64,000 nucleotides of DNA from NCBI GenBank assembly GCA_016703425.1, contig JADJCA010000030.1, positions 1-64,000 of the forward strand, read 5' to 3'. Under the pieces are notes generated by a model, which was not told the DNA's origin, ran no database searches, and saw nothing but the letters and a program-made list of their open reading frames with translations. Of this stretch, positions 47,185 through 57,172 are shown piece by piece. This DNA comes from Myxococcales bacterium (lineage in GTDB: Bacteria; Myxococcota_A; Polyangia; Polyangiales; Polyangiaceae). Numbering within the stretch: position 1 is the first letter of the stretch; each line of letters opens with the position of its first letter. The position numbers and the translations under genes were made by a program.

Positions 47185-48120
47185 CTACGGCCGGGGCGCC
47201 GCCGGGCGACCGCGCGCGTCGAGCGCGAGAACCGTGAAGATCACCGTCGCGACGGCCGCCGTTACCGCGACGCCGACCGAGACGTTGGCCAAGAGCTGCT
47301 GCTGCGCCCCGCGGTCGGCCTCCGCGCGATCGGCGGGGCCGCAGCGGTTGGGCCCGCAGCGAGCGTCGAGCCGGTCGTAGGTGCTCTTCGAGGCGCTGCC
47401 AAAACCTACGAAGAGGCCGAGGCCCGCGAGCGCCACGCCGCCGGCCACGATGGCCGCCGGCTCGGCCCATGAGCCACGGCTTGCGGGCACCGGCGCTACT
47501 TCTGCCGGTGGCGGCGCCGCGACCGTGGAGGCGCCTTCGGCCGAGAAGGTCATCGCGACCGACGCGCCGGCGCCGAGGGTGGCGCTCTGACGTTGCTTGG
47601 CGCCGCTCGCAGCGACGAAGTCCACGGTGACGGCGCCGGGGTCGCGCCACACGACGGCTTCGCCGCCAACCAACGGCAGCGCGCGGCCGTCGACTCTTAC
47701 GGCGGCGCCGTCGCCTTCGACACGGACGCGCAAGGTGCCCAGGGCGGCGCGGAGGCGTTGCCCCTCGTCGGCGGCGGCGTCGGCCGTGGGCGCGTATTTG
47801 GCTTCGCCGAGGCCCACGCGTCGCTTCGCCTCCGCGAGGGCTCGCTCGAAGGTCACGACGGCGTCGCCCTTGCGGCCGAGTTCGCGCTCGCAGCGAGCGA
47901 TCATGAGCAGCGTGTTGGGGCTCTGGACGACGGCCTGCGAGCGCTGGAACGATGCGAACGCCTGCTCGTAGCGCTTGCCCTCGAAGTGGGAGGACCCCTC
48001 GGTGAAGGCCCACCGGGCATCTTCAATGGGCGCGGAATCTTGCGCTCCTGCTCCTCGGCTAGAAGCGAGTACGGCAGAAAGCAGCAGGACCGAGCAGAGG
48101 CCACCAGGGCGCCAACGCAT
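47185..48120 (-). CDS. TPR-containing periplasmic protein with C-terminal membrane helices
   Basis: 311-aa protein: signal peptide (VLLLSAVLASSRGAGA), tetratricopeptide-like helices (ARWAFTEGSSHFEGKRYEQA and FASFQRSQAVVQSPNTLLM), a beta-rich PEGA-like section (VRVEGDGAAVRVDGRALPL), and two transmembrane helices near the C-terminus with a Cys/Asp loop between. Myxobacteria often encode such proteins next to Ser/Thr kinases, as here (divergent, 57 bases). ATG at 48120. Confidence 0.75.
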   Translation of the reverse strand: MRWRPGGLCSVLLLSAVLASSRGAGAQDSAPIEDARWAFTEGSSHFEGKRYEQAFASFQRSQAVVQSPNTLLMIARCERELGRKGDAVVTFERALAEAKRRVGLGEAKYAPTADAAADEGQRLRAALGTLRVRVEGDGAAVRVDGRALPLVGGEAVVWRDPGAVTVDFVAASGAKQRQSATLGAGASVAMTFSAEGASTVAAPPPAEVAPVPASRGSWAEPAAIVAGGVALAGLGLFVGFGSASKSTYDRLDARCGPNRCGPADRAEADRGAQQQLLANVSVGVAVTAAVATVIFTVLALDARGRPAAPRP

Positions 48121-48177
48121 GAAACGGCAGCATACACGGCCTGATGCGGCCCGGTTGGCGGTACGTGCTAGCTTGGA

Positions 48178-48789
48178 ATGACGAAGATGGCGGGCCCTTC
48201 GCACGCGCTTTTCGCACTGGCGCTCCTCTCCGCCGGGTGTGGACACGACTTCGACGCGCTCTTTGAGGCGGCCGACGACGGGGGCGTACGTGGCGCCTCG
48301 CCCGATGGCGGACGCGACGCTTCCGCGGGACGGGCCGAGGGGGGAGCTGCGGCGCTCGGTTGTCCGACGCCGCAGAAGCAGTGCGCCGTCCCCGCCTGCA
48401 CCACTTCGCCTTGCAACCAGACCTGCGCCGACTGTTGCGCGTGCACGGCGCCCAGCTGCGAAGACCGAGATTGCACGCTTACCTGCGGCAACAACGCCAA
48501 CTGCGACATGAGTTGTGCCCGCGACGCCGACTGCAAGCTGAGCTGCGACGGTTGCGACGGCCGCCTCGTATGCAACGACAAGGCGAAGTCCTGCGCCGCC
48601 ACCTGCCAACGGGGCGCGGCCTGCGACGTGACTTGCAGCGCCGAAAATCCCTGCAACGTGACCTGCGACGCCGCGTCGAGCTGCATCGTTCGATGCCAAG
48701 ACGGAGGAGGCTGCGACCTCACGTGCGCCAGCGGACCAGCGACGAAGTGCGGGAGCAACGTACTCGTCTGCAATCGAGCCTGTCCGTGA
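48178..48789 (+). CDS. Cys-ladder lipoprotein with decapeptide repeats
   Basis: 203-aa lipoprotein (lipobox LLSAGC) with 31 cysteines. From residue 99 to 183 cysteines recur at positions i and i+4 every ten residues (99/103, 109/113, 119/123, then 139/143, 149/153, 159/163, 169/173, 179/183), with units like CDVTCSAENP. Such spacing suggests a stacked beta-solenoid bridged by disulfides. Stop overlaps the kinase start (GTGA). Function unknown; may be a sensor or surface partner of the kinase. Confidence 0.75.
   Translation: MTKMAGPSHALFALALLSAGCGHDFDALFEAADDGGVRGASPDGGRDASAGRAEGGAAALGCPTPQKQCAVPACTTSPCNQTCADCCACTAPSCEDRDCTLTCGNNANCDMSCARDADCKLSCDGCDGRLVCNDKAKSCAATCQRGAACDVTCSAENPCNVTCDAASSCIVRCQDGGGCDLTCASGPATKCGSNVLVCNRACP
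48472..48726 (+). repeat. tandem decapeptide C-x3-C-x5 repeat
   Basis: About eight to nine in-frame copies of a 10-residue unit (30 bases) in the lipoprotein gene, with consensus Cys-[Asp/Asn/Lys]-[Val/Leu/Met]-[Thr/Ser]-Cys plus five variable residues. One unit near residues 126-132 is irregular. DNA copies differ, so it is an old repeat and not a recent slippage product. Confidence 0.75.
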
Positions 48790-50186
48790 GCGCACCGTAT
48801 CGCGTCCTCGGCCCCATCGCGTCGGGCGGCATGGGTGAGGTCTCCTTGGCCGTGAAGCGCGAGGGCGACGGCTCGCTCAAGGCGCTGGCCGTCAAGAAGC
48901 TCCACGCTCATCGCGCCGAGGACCCCGATAGCGTCGCCATGTTCGTCGATGAAGCGCGCATCGCGTCGCGCCTCGTCCACCCCAACGTGGTGCGTATTCG
49001 CGACGTCGAGATGGTGCAGGACGAGCTCGTCATCTTGATGGACTACGTCGAGGGCATCACCCTTGCGGACCTCCAGCGCGCGCTCCGCGACCAAGGCAAG
49101 ACGCTGCCGGTGCCCGTCGCCTGCCGCATTCTCCACGACGCCCTGCGCGGGCTCGACGCCGCGCACAACCTAAAGAGCGAAGCCGGCGCGCCGCTCGGCA
49201 TCGTTCACCGAGACGTCTCGCCGCACAACCTTCTCGTCGGCAGCGATGGGGTGACCCGCATCGCCGACTTCGGCATCGCCGTCGCGAGCGGTCGGCTCTC
49301 GAACACGGCGGAGATCCACGTCAAGGGCAAGCTCCGATACCTCTCGCCGGAGCAGATCTACCGAAAGGGCGTCGACCTCCGGACCGACATCTTTGCCGCC
49401 GGCATCGTCCTTTGGGAGTGCCTCACGGGGCAGAAGCTGTTCGGCGCACAAACGGAGGGTGAGACGCTCGCGATGATCTTGCGCGAGCCCATCGCTCCGC
49501 CGAGCGCCCATCGCTTCGAGGTGCCGCTGGAGCTCGACGAGGCTTGCCTGAAGGCACTCGAGCGGGATCGCGACAGACGCTACGAGAGCGGTGCCGCGTT
49601 CGCGGAGGCTCTCGAAGTCGTGAAAATGGCGGCGCGCGAGGAGGTCTCGCGCGTTGTCGAGGCGTCGGTGGGGGAGCAGTTTCGCGGGCGCCGTGAGCTC
49701 TTGCGCGCCGCCGAAGCCAAGGCGATGGAGCCGCCGCCGCCGCCGCCGGCCGAGTCCGCTAGCGCGACGCCGGCGACGACCGCCGCCGCCGCGCGGCGAC
49801 GAACGGAGATGCTGCCGACGCAAAAGCGTCGGCGTGTCCGCGACGCCCTCGTCGCGTCGGCGCTCCTCGTGGGCGCGGTGGTGGGGGCCTGCGGCGCGCG
49901 GCTCGCCGAGACGACGCGCGCCGAGCCCGCCGCGACGCGGCCCGTCGAGTCGGCGCGGGCAGCCCCGCTGCCGAGCGCCGCGCCTGAGGATTCACGGCAG
50001 GAGGCGACGTTGGTCCCTTCGCCGTCGGCCTCGCACCCCATCGATCTGGATCTCGAACCGCCGTCGGCTCCGCCTACGCCCCGCAACGCCGAGGCCCCCA
50101 AGGCCTCGCGCCCTCGGCCCAAGGCTCCAGCGGGCGTTTCGTCATCGGCGAAGCGTGGTCGCCCGTTCATGCCGAGCGATCTCTGA
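48786..50186 (+). CDS. Ser/Thr protein kinase with C-terminal membrane helix
   Basis: 466-aa eukaryotic-type kinase. Gly loop GPIASGGMGEV, Lys37 (ALAVKKL), catalytic HRDVSPHNLL with Asp143, DFG at 161-163, SPEQ for the APE motif. A Pro/Ala-rich linker leads to a transmembrane helix (about 353-371) and a short Pro/Ala-rich periplasmic end, so no PASTA or other sensor. GTG at 48786 overlaps the lipoprotein stop. Likely partner of the FHA-type sigma-54 activator encoded 1.7 kb away. Confidence 0.93.
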   Translation: MSAPYRVLGPIASGGMGEVSLAVKREGDGSLKALAVKKLHAHRAEDPDSVAMFVDEARIASRLVHPNVVRIRDVEMVQDELVILMDYVEGITLADLQRALRDQGKTLPVPVACRILHDALRGLDAAHNLKSEAGAPLGIVHRDVSPHNLLVGSDGVTRIADFGIAVASGRLSNTAEIHVKGKLRYLSPEQIYRKGVDLRTDIFAAGIVLWECLTGQKLFGAQTEGETLAMILREPIAPPSAHRFEVPLELDEACLKALERDRDRRYESGAAFAEALEVVKMAAREEVSRVVEASVGEQFRGRRELLRAAEAKAMEPPPPPPAESASATPATTAAAARRRTEMLPTQKRRRVRDALVASALLVGAVVGACGARLAETTRAEPAATRPVESARAAPLPSAAPEDSRQEATLVPSPSASHPIDLDLEPPSAPPTPRNAEAPKASRPRPKAPAGVSSSAKRGRPFMPSDL

Positions 50187-50194
50187 GCGCGTGC

Positions 50195-51133
<939 letters not shown>

Positions 51134-51197
51134 GCTAGGCGGCTCGTGTCAGGATTCGGTCATCCGCGAATCATTTCTTTCCCCACAGCAGGAGTTT

Positions 51198-53102
51198 TCA
51201 CCACTCCTTGCGCTGCACGACGGGCAGCTGGAGAGCGCGCTCGCGGTCGAGGTCAAGGTTGCCTACATGAAGGGAGAGGGGCGTCTGGACCCATTTGTAA
51301 ATGGACTGCACGAACAACCGCCCAAACTTCTTCGCCCACTCGTCGAGCTTTGCCGGAGCGTGCTCCGGGAACATCGACGTAAGCGCCGTCGCCACCTCAT
51401 CCAGCGCCATCTTCTCGCCCGCGTAGAGCGCGAAACACGCGTCGAGCACGGGGAAGGGCATGAGGTCGCGCTCGTCTTCCATGTCGGGGGCGAGCTCCGC
51501 CGACGCGGGCTTCTTGAGCGTCAGTCGAATGGCTTCCGAGCCGGTGGTCTCGAGCAGGTAGTCGAGCATCGCGTTGACGACGGTCTTCGGGACGTTAGCG
51601 ATGACCGAGAGCGCGCCTTCCATATCGCCCCCGATGGTCGTGTAGCCGGCGGCCTTCTCGCTCATGTTGCTCGTCTGGAGGAACAGTCCCCCGGCGCTGT
51701 TGGCCCAGTTCCACATGCGTGCCGCGCGGACGCGCGCTTGGATGTTCTGCTTCGTCAGCGCCGTGAGGGTCTCTCCCTGGCGGAGCATCGCCTCCGCCGC
51801 CAGGACCTCGCGCTCCACGGCGTCGTCAATCGCGACAACGGAGAACGGGACACCAAGCTCCTTGCTGGCAGCCTCGGCCGCGGCCTGAGTCTCCGGTGAC
51901 GAGTAGCGGCTGGGCATAAAGAACGCGCGAAGGATCTCGGCGACCTTCGCGGCACGCGTGTCGGGCCCCAGATGGGCGAAGCGCCGCGCGACGTAGCGGT
52001 GGGCGATGAGCAAACACAGGAGGCTGTCGCGGCCACCGGACAGCGCAACGCCGATGGTCTTGAAGGCGCCGGTCTTTTCGAAGTAGTCACCCACGCCGAG
52101 CGCAAGGGCGTCGAGGAGCTCCTCGAAAAATTCCGCCCGCGCACCGACGCGCGGCGTCTCGTGGGGAAGAAAGAAGCTGCCCGACGCGGGCCTCGGGTAG
52201 CGAAGGAGCTCGCGACCGCTCGTCTCGCCGGTCACCGCGACACGTCGTGCTTTGGGCCGGCCCTCGGCGACGTAGGTCTCTTGATCCGTGCGCCACGTCG
52301 TGTTCTCGACGCGCAGGCGCCGCGTCCGATCGAGGTCGACGGTCATCGCCGCGAAGCCCTCGGCGAAGCGGCGGGCCTCGAGCAACATGCGACCGTTTTG
52401 CGCGACGTAGCCGCCGCCGTCAAAGACGAGGCCGTCGTTGGCGCCGACCATGTTGGCGTAGACGAGCGTGGCCTGGTTGTCGCCGGAGCGCGTGGCGATC
52501 ATCTCGCGGCGTGTCGCCACGACGCCGACGCGGAAGGGCGAGGCTGACACGTTCACGACGAGCTCGGCACCGGCATAGCAGCGCCGCCGCATCGGGCCGT
52601 CGGGCGACCACATGTCCTCGCAGACCTCGATGGCGAGGGTGCCAAAGTCCATGGCGAAGATGAGATCGCCAAAGGGGACACCGAGCGCCGTGTCATCGAG
52701 ACCGGGAGCGCCCCGTGCGAGCGTTCGCCCCTCGTAGAAGACGTTGTACGAAGGGAGCTTCTCCTTTGGAACGAGGCCTCGCACGGCGCCACGAAACACG
52801 AGTGCGGCCGCGTTGTAGAGCTGATCGGCACGGGCGACGGTGACGCCGAGTATGACGGCGCAGCCGAGGTCCGCGGTGCCGGCGGCGAAGCGAGCGAGCT
52901 CGCGGCCTTGTGCGTCGACGAAGCTCCGCCACTGGACGAGGTCTTCTTGCATGTACCCGCCGATGAGTTGCTCCGGCAGTGCGACAACGGTGGCTCCGTC
53001 GGCGGCGGCAGCGCGCACCAACTCGAGCGCGCGGTCGACGTTCGAACGGACCGCGCCCACGGTGGTGTTGACGCTGACGACGGCGATCCTGACGAGCCTC
53101 AT
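51198..53102 (-). CDS. nadE: glutamine-dependent NAD+ synthetase
   Basis: 634-aa bifunctional enzyme making NAD+ from deamido-NAD+. N-terminal nitrilase-like glutaminase (catalytic Glu in ALPEQLIGG, Lys in VPKEKLPSYNVFYE, Cys in IEVCEDMWSPDGP) feeds ammonia to the C-terminal synthetase with ATP-pyrophosphatase loop ALSGGRDS and SNMSEKAAGYTTIGGD. ATG at 53102 matches the first strand MRLVRIAVVS. Divergent from kup, 98 bases between. Confidence 0.96.
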   Translation of the reverse strand: MRLVRIAVVSVNTTVGAVRSNVDRALELVRAAAADGATVVALPEQLIGGYMQEDLVQWRSFVDAQGRELARFAAGTADLGCAVILGVTVARADQLYNAAALVFRGAVRGLVPKEKLPSYNVFYEGRTLARGAPGLDDTALGVPFGDLIFAMDFGTLAIEVCEDMWSPDGPMRRRCYAGAELVVNVSASPFRVGVVATRREMIATRSGDNQATLVYANMVGANDGLVFDGGGYVAQNGRMLLEARRFAEGFAAMTVDLDRTRRLRVENTTWRTDQETYVAEGRPKARRVAVTGETSGRELLRYPRPASGSFFLPHETPRVGARAEFFEELLDALALGVGDYFEKTGAFKTIGVALSGGRDSLLCLLIAHRYVARRFAHLGPDTRAAKVAEILRAFFMPSRYSSPETQAAAEAASKELGVPFSVVAIDDAVEREVLAAEAMLRQGETLTALTKQNIQARVRAARMWNWANSAGGLFLQTSNMSEKAAGYTTIGGDMEGALSVIANVPKTVVNAMLDYLLETTGSEAIRLTLKKPASAELAPDMEDERDLMPFPVLDACFALYAGEKMALDEVATALTSMFPEHAPAKLDEWAKKFGRLFVQSIYKWVQTPLSLHVGNLDLDRERALQLPVVQRKEW

Positions 53103-53200
53103 GGCGGCGATACTATCGCAACGGCGCACTCGTCTCGTTCGATCTCCAGGAAGGTCTTGCGGCGAAGGCCACCGCGTGGCCCAATGCGGCCGCTTCAACG

Positions 53201-55178
53201 ATGGATGCCTCCAGCAGCCCGCCACGGCCGCCCGACAGCTTGCGCCAAGTTCGTCGCCTCCCGCTCAGGAGCGCGCGCAGCCTGCCTGGGCCCGAGGGGC
53301 ATCACGGGCCGTCGGGCAAGCTCACGACGCTCACACTTGCGGCGCTCGGTGTCGTCTACGGCGACATCGGCACGAGCCCTCTCTACACCATCAAGGAGTG
53401 CACGAGCGGCGAGCACGGCGCCAAAGCCGACGCCCGAGAACATCTTCGGGATCCTCTCGCTGATCGTTTGGTCGCTGACCATGGTCGTCGCTTTCAAGTA
53501 CCTGCTCTTCGTGGTTCGCGCCCACAACCGGGGAGAAGGGGGCATTTTCGCCCTCTTGGCGCTCGTCCCGGACGGCCTGAAGCCGAAGCGGCCGACGAGC
53601 ATCGGTTGGATCGGGGCGCCTGTCCTCATTGGCGCTTCACTGCTCTACGGCGAGGGCACCATCACGCCGGCGATCTCGGTGCTCAGCGCCGTTGAGGGCT
53701 TGGAGGTCGCGACCACGAGCCTGAAGGGCGTCGTCCTGCCGCTCACGTGCGCCATTCTCGTCGGAGTCTTCGCCATTCAGAAGCGGGGAACGGCGAGCGT
53801 GGGGCGCTTCTTTGGCCCGGTCATGATCGTGTGGTTCGCGACGCTCGGGATCCTCGGCATCACCCATATCGCGAAGAACCCGGCGGTGCTCGCTGCGTTG
53901 TCACCGCACCACGCCGTCTCCTTCTTCATGCGGAACGGCACGCACGGCTTCTTCGTGTTGGGGTCCGTGGTGCTTGCGGTCACCGGCGGCGAAGCGCTCT
54001 ACGCCGACATGGGGCACTTTGGTATCAAGGCCATTCGCCTCGGGTGGTTCGCTGTGGCGATGCCGGCGCTCATCCTTAATTACTTCGGGCAAGGCGCGTT
54101 GCTGCTGTCGAACCCGACGGTGCCGCACCCGTTCTACGCCATGGTGCCGAAGGGGCCGCTCACCTACGCGCTCGTTGCCATCGCGACGGCGGCCGCCATC
54201 ATCGCCTCGCAGGCGCTCATCTCCGGGGCGTTCTCGCTTACGGCCCAGGCCGTCCAACTGGGTTACTTCCCTCGCGTCACCGTGAAGCACACGTCGGAGG
54301 AGGCGGAAGGTTAGATTTACGTCCCGCAGATCAACTGGATGCTGATGATCGTCTGCCTCCTCTTGGTCCTCGGTTTTCAGCATTCCAGCCGCTTGGCTGC
54401 CGCCTATGGCATCGCCGTCACGGGAACCATGGCCATCACCTCGACCATGTTCTTCGTCGTGGCGCGGACGACATGGCGCTGGCCGCTCTACAAGGCGCTC
54501 CCGCTGCTCGTCATCTTCCTCGCTTTTGACGTCAGCTTCTTCGGCGCGAATCTCGTCAAGTTCGTGGATGGCGGCTGGTTCCCAATCTTCGTCGGGGCCG
54601 CGTTCTTCCTCCTCATGGTCACCTGGAAGATCGGCCGGGGGCACCTGGCCAACTGGTTCGGCACCCACTCGCTCCCGCTCGACGAGTTCCTCGCGTCGTT
54701 GCCGACGCGCCTTCACACGCGGGTGCCCGGCATCGGCGTCGTGATGGCTTCGAACTCGTCTCGCGTCCCGCCCATCATGCTGCACCACGCGCAGCGCATT
54801 CGGGTGCTCCCAAAGATCGTGATCCTGTTCACGTCGACCACGGCGCACGTGCCCTTCGTGGACCCCGACAAGCGGCTGGAGACGTCGGCCATCGGGTCGG
54901 GCTTCTTTCGGGTCATCGCCCACACGGGCTTCATGGAGCAACCCGATGTGCCGTCGCTCGTGGCGGACGCCCTCGAGCAGTTTGATCTGGAGTGGAAGCA
55001 AGAAGACATCACCTACTACCTCGGGCGCGAGACCTTCTTGGCGTCGGGGGCGGGCAAGATGGGGCGCTGGAGCGAGACGCTCTTCGCGTTCTTGGCGCGC
55101 AACGCCCAGCCGGCCACGATGTACTTCAACATCCCGCCCGATCAGGTCGTCGAACTCGGGACTCAGATCGATCTGTAG
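53201..55178 (+). pseudogene. kup: Kup-type potassium transporter, frameshift plus in-frame amber codon
   Basis: Low-affinity K+ uptake protein. N-terminus with ALGVVYGDIGTSPLYTIKEC is in one frame; from about 53425 the family sequence goes on one frame later (PTPENIFGILSLIVWSL, NRGEGGIFALLALVP), as if one base were inserted near 53423-53427 (AAAG). Further on, TAG at 54312-54314 stands where the family has Gln (EG-Q-IYVPQINW), and the frame then runs normally to 55178. Everything else is well conserved, including C-terminal domain. Either recent inactivation or two sequencing errors. Confidence 0.85.
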
Positions 55179-55182
55179 CGCG

Positions 55183-56655
55183 GTGCTCCTCGTGGCTCCC
55201 TTCCGTGACCTGGTGCCGTCGGCGCTGCGTGCCGTCTCGTTCTTCGGTCACGAAGCGTGGCAGTGGGGCGCCCTCGTCGTCGCGGCGGTCCTGGCCTATC
55301 CCGTGGGGCGCTTCGTGGCGTTCCTCGTTGGCACCGTCGCGCTCTTCTTCGCGCGTCGCACCAAGCCGCCGCTCGACGACGCTCTTGTCTTGGTGGCGCG
55401 GCGGCCGCTTCGGCTCGGCCTCGCGGCTGTCTTCTTCGGTGAGGTGGCCACAGAGCTCGAGCTGGTGAAGAGCCTGGCAAAGGTCGTCGGTCACGTCCGC
55501 TTCACGCTGCTGCTCATCGCGTTCGCGTGGTTCTTGTCGGGCGCTCTCCGCGCCCTCGCCGAGTGGGCGGAGGCGCGGGCGGAGACGAAGGGCGACGAAG
55601 TCTCGACGCGGGCCTTTCGCACGCAGCTCATCTTGCTCGACCGCGTCGGGACGGCGGCCATCGTCATCGTTTCGTTGGCCATGTTCCTCTTGCAGTTCGA
55701 GGTGGTTCGGAACGTCGGCATCTCGCTGCTTGCCTCTGCTGGCATCGTGGGCATCGTCTTGGGGCTCGCCGCGCAGAAGACCATCGGCGCTGTCATCGCT
55801 GGCGTGCAGCTCTCGATCACTCAGCCCATTCGCATCGGCGACACGGTCTTCGTCGACAAGGACTGGGGCGACATCGAAGAGATCAACCTGACCTACGTCG
55901 TCGTCAAGCTTTGGGACGGGCGGCGCCAGGTGATCCCCATCGGCCGTTTCTTGGATCAACCCTTCGAGAACTGGACGAAGGCCGACACGAAGCTCGTGGG
56001 GGCTGTACTGCTGCCCGTCGACTACATGGCGCCCATCGGCCGCCTTCGCACCGAGCTCGCGCGGATCTGCAAGGACAACGAGAACTGGGACGGGCGCGTA
56101 GCAGAGCTGCGCGTCGCCGACGCGTCGGAGAACACGATGACGCTCCGGGCGACGGTCTCGGCGGCGAACCCCGACGCTGCGGCGGCCCTCAGGCTCGACG
56201 TGCGCGAGGGCCTCTTGACGTTCCTCCGCGAGCTCGACGGAGGCGCCTATCTGCCGCGTCGACGCGTCGAGGGCGCCACCGCCAACTGTAGATGCTCACC
56301 GGTCGTGAAGGCCTTGTCCGCCGAGGCGGAGGCCCGGTGGGGGGGGGGGGGGGGGGGGGGGCCCCCCGGGGGGGGGGGGCAGGGGGGGCCCCCCCGGGGG
56401 GGGGGGGGGGGGGGGGGGGGGCGCGGGGGGGGGGGGGGGGCCGCGTGGCCCAAAACCTCGAGGCTCCAACCGTCGCTTGGGCCGCACGGGCCGCTCACGT
56501 GTTCGATGCGGATCGAAACGAGGCGCGTGTCCGACGAGAAATTCGAGTCGTTCCAGCCGAGGCGGACCTGGTCGTCGGTGCCGGCGGCGTTGTTGGATTG
56601 CCCCGTGACGGTGGCGCAGGCGCGGCTCGTCTTCGTGCCGCTCGGGTCGACGTAG
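55183..56655 (+). CDS. MscS-family mechanosensitive ion channel (3' end disturbed by G tract)
   Basis: Osmotic-release channel: about five helices, the pore-lining one being GIVLGLAAQKTIGAVIAGVQ, followed by the MscS beta domain QPIRIGDTVFVDKDWGDIEE and NLTYVVVKLWDGRRQVIPIG. Recognisable coding ends near 56290 (AYLPRRRVEG); after that the frame passes into a G-only stretch (56339-56440) and then antisense through the lipoprotein gene. The open frame closes at 56655, but the real end probably lies before the tract. GTG at 55183 is 5 bases after kup; a GTG at 55192 is also possible. Confidence 0.8.
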   Translation: MLLVAPFRDLVPSALRAVSFFGHEAWQWGALVVAAVLAYPVGRFVAFLVGTVALFFARRTKPPLDDALVLVARRPLRLGLAAVFFGEVATELELVKSLAKVVGHVRFTLLLIAFAWFLSGALRALAEWAEARAETKGDEVSTRAFRTQLILLDRVGTAAIVIVSLAMFLLQFEVVRNVGISLLASAGIVGIVLGLAAQKTIGAVIAGVQLSITQPIRIGDTVFVDKDWGDIEEINLTYVVVKLWDGRRQVIPIGRFLDQPFENWTKADTKLVGAVLLPVDYMAPIGRLRTELARICKDNENWDGRVAELRVADASENTMTLRATVSAANPDAAAALRLDVREGLLTFLRELDGGAYLPRRRVEGATANCRCSPVVKALSAEAEARWGGGGGGGPPGGGGQGGPPRGGGGGGGGRGGGGGAAWPKTSRLQPSLGPHGPLTCSMRIETRRVSDEKFESFQPRRTWSSVPAALLDCPVTVAQARLVFVPLGST

Positions 56656-57131
56656 CCGTAGAGGTCGTAGTTGGTGCCCGCGGGGCCGGTGAGCTTGAGG
56701 CCCACCGAGAGGTCGTTGCGAGAGACTGAGGAGCTGTCTTCGGTCACCTCGAAGAAGAGCCACGAGCTTCCCGTGCCCGTGTACTTGATGGTGTTGATGG
56801 CCGGGTCGGTGTCGCCGCTGACGCTGCCGAGGTCTGTCGCCGTGGGGCAGGTGCCGCCCGGTTGCGCCGTGATGAAGCCGCACGCGAGGGACACGGGGCC
56901 GCCGTCGTCGGGCGCGGCGCCGTCGGTCTTGCTGCCGCCGTCAAAAAGGGTGGCCGCGTCGTAGGCCACCGCGCCGTCGATCTTGCCCGGATCATTCACG
57001 ATGACGCGGCGCGGCCCGCCGTCACCTTCCGGCGCAGATGGATCCACGTCGTTGCCGTGCGCCGAACAGCCGCCGTAAAGCAGGGCTCCGCCCGCTGCCA
57101 GCCACACCATGCGCGCAAGTACGAGCCGCAT
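56247..57131 (-). CDS. lipoprotein of unknown function (3' end disturbed by G tract)
   Basis: Lipoprotein (lipobox ALLYGGC) with a Gly/Asp-rich linker to about residue 80 and a beta-rich domain with CGFITAQPGGTCPTATDLG, WLFFEVTED and RLVSIRIEHVSGPCGP, resembling carbohydrate-binding or pre-peptidase C-terminal domains. After DGWSLEVLGHAA (about residue 235) the frame enters a Pro/Gly run encoded by the G tract and then copies the antisense of MscS, so the true stop is not visible; it should lie near 56440. Confidence 0.65.
   Translation of the reverse strand: MRLVLARMVWLAAGGALLYGGCSAHGNDVDPSAPEGDGGPRRVIVNDPGKIDGAVAYDAATLFDGGSKTDGAAPDDGGPVSLACGFITAQPGGTCPTATDLGSVSGDTDPAINTIKYTGTGSSWLFFEVTEDSSSVSRNDLSVGLKLTGPAGTNYDLYGYVDPSGTKTSRACATVTGQSNNAAGTDDQVRLGWNDSNFSSDTRLVSIRIEHVSGPCGPSDGWSLEVLGHAAPPPPPRPPPPPPPPRGGPPCPPPPGGPPPPPPPHRASASADKAFTTGEHLQLAVAPSTRRRGR
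56339..56440. repeat. ~100-base G-homopolymer tract, probably artefactual
   Basis: Of about 102 bases, all but one are G or C (single A at 56381), with G runs of up to about 26 and C runs of six or seven. It sits exactly where MscS and the lipoprotein converge and destroys both 3' ends. Such tracts are typical of dark-cycle poly-G read errors or of a poorly filled gap. Confidence 0.85.
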
Positions 57132-57172
57132 TCCCTACGCATACCACATGGCTCGCGGAGCGCTTCCGCCCT

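Noticed and set aside
54312..54314. In-frame TAG in kup as programmed read-through or pyrrolysine
   Set aside because: No pylTS genes or recoding hairpin in view, and the gene also has a frameshift; mutation or error is simpler.
56339..56440. G tract as a functional G-quadruplex or variable-length switch
   Set aside because: It gives nonsense ends to two genes and includes long uninterrupted G runs; artefact is far more likely.
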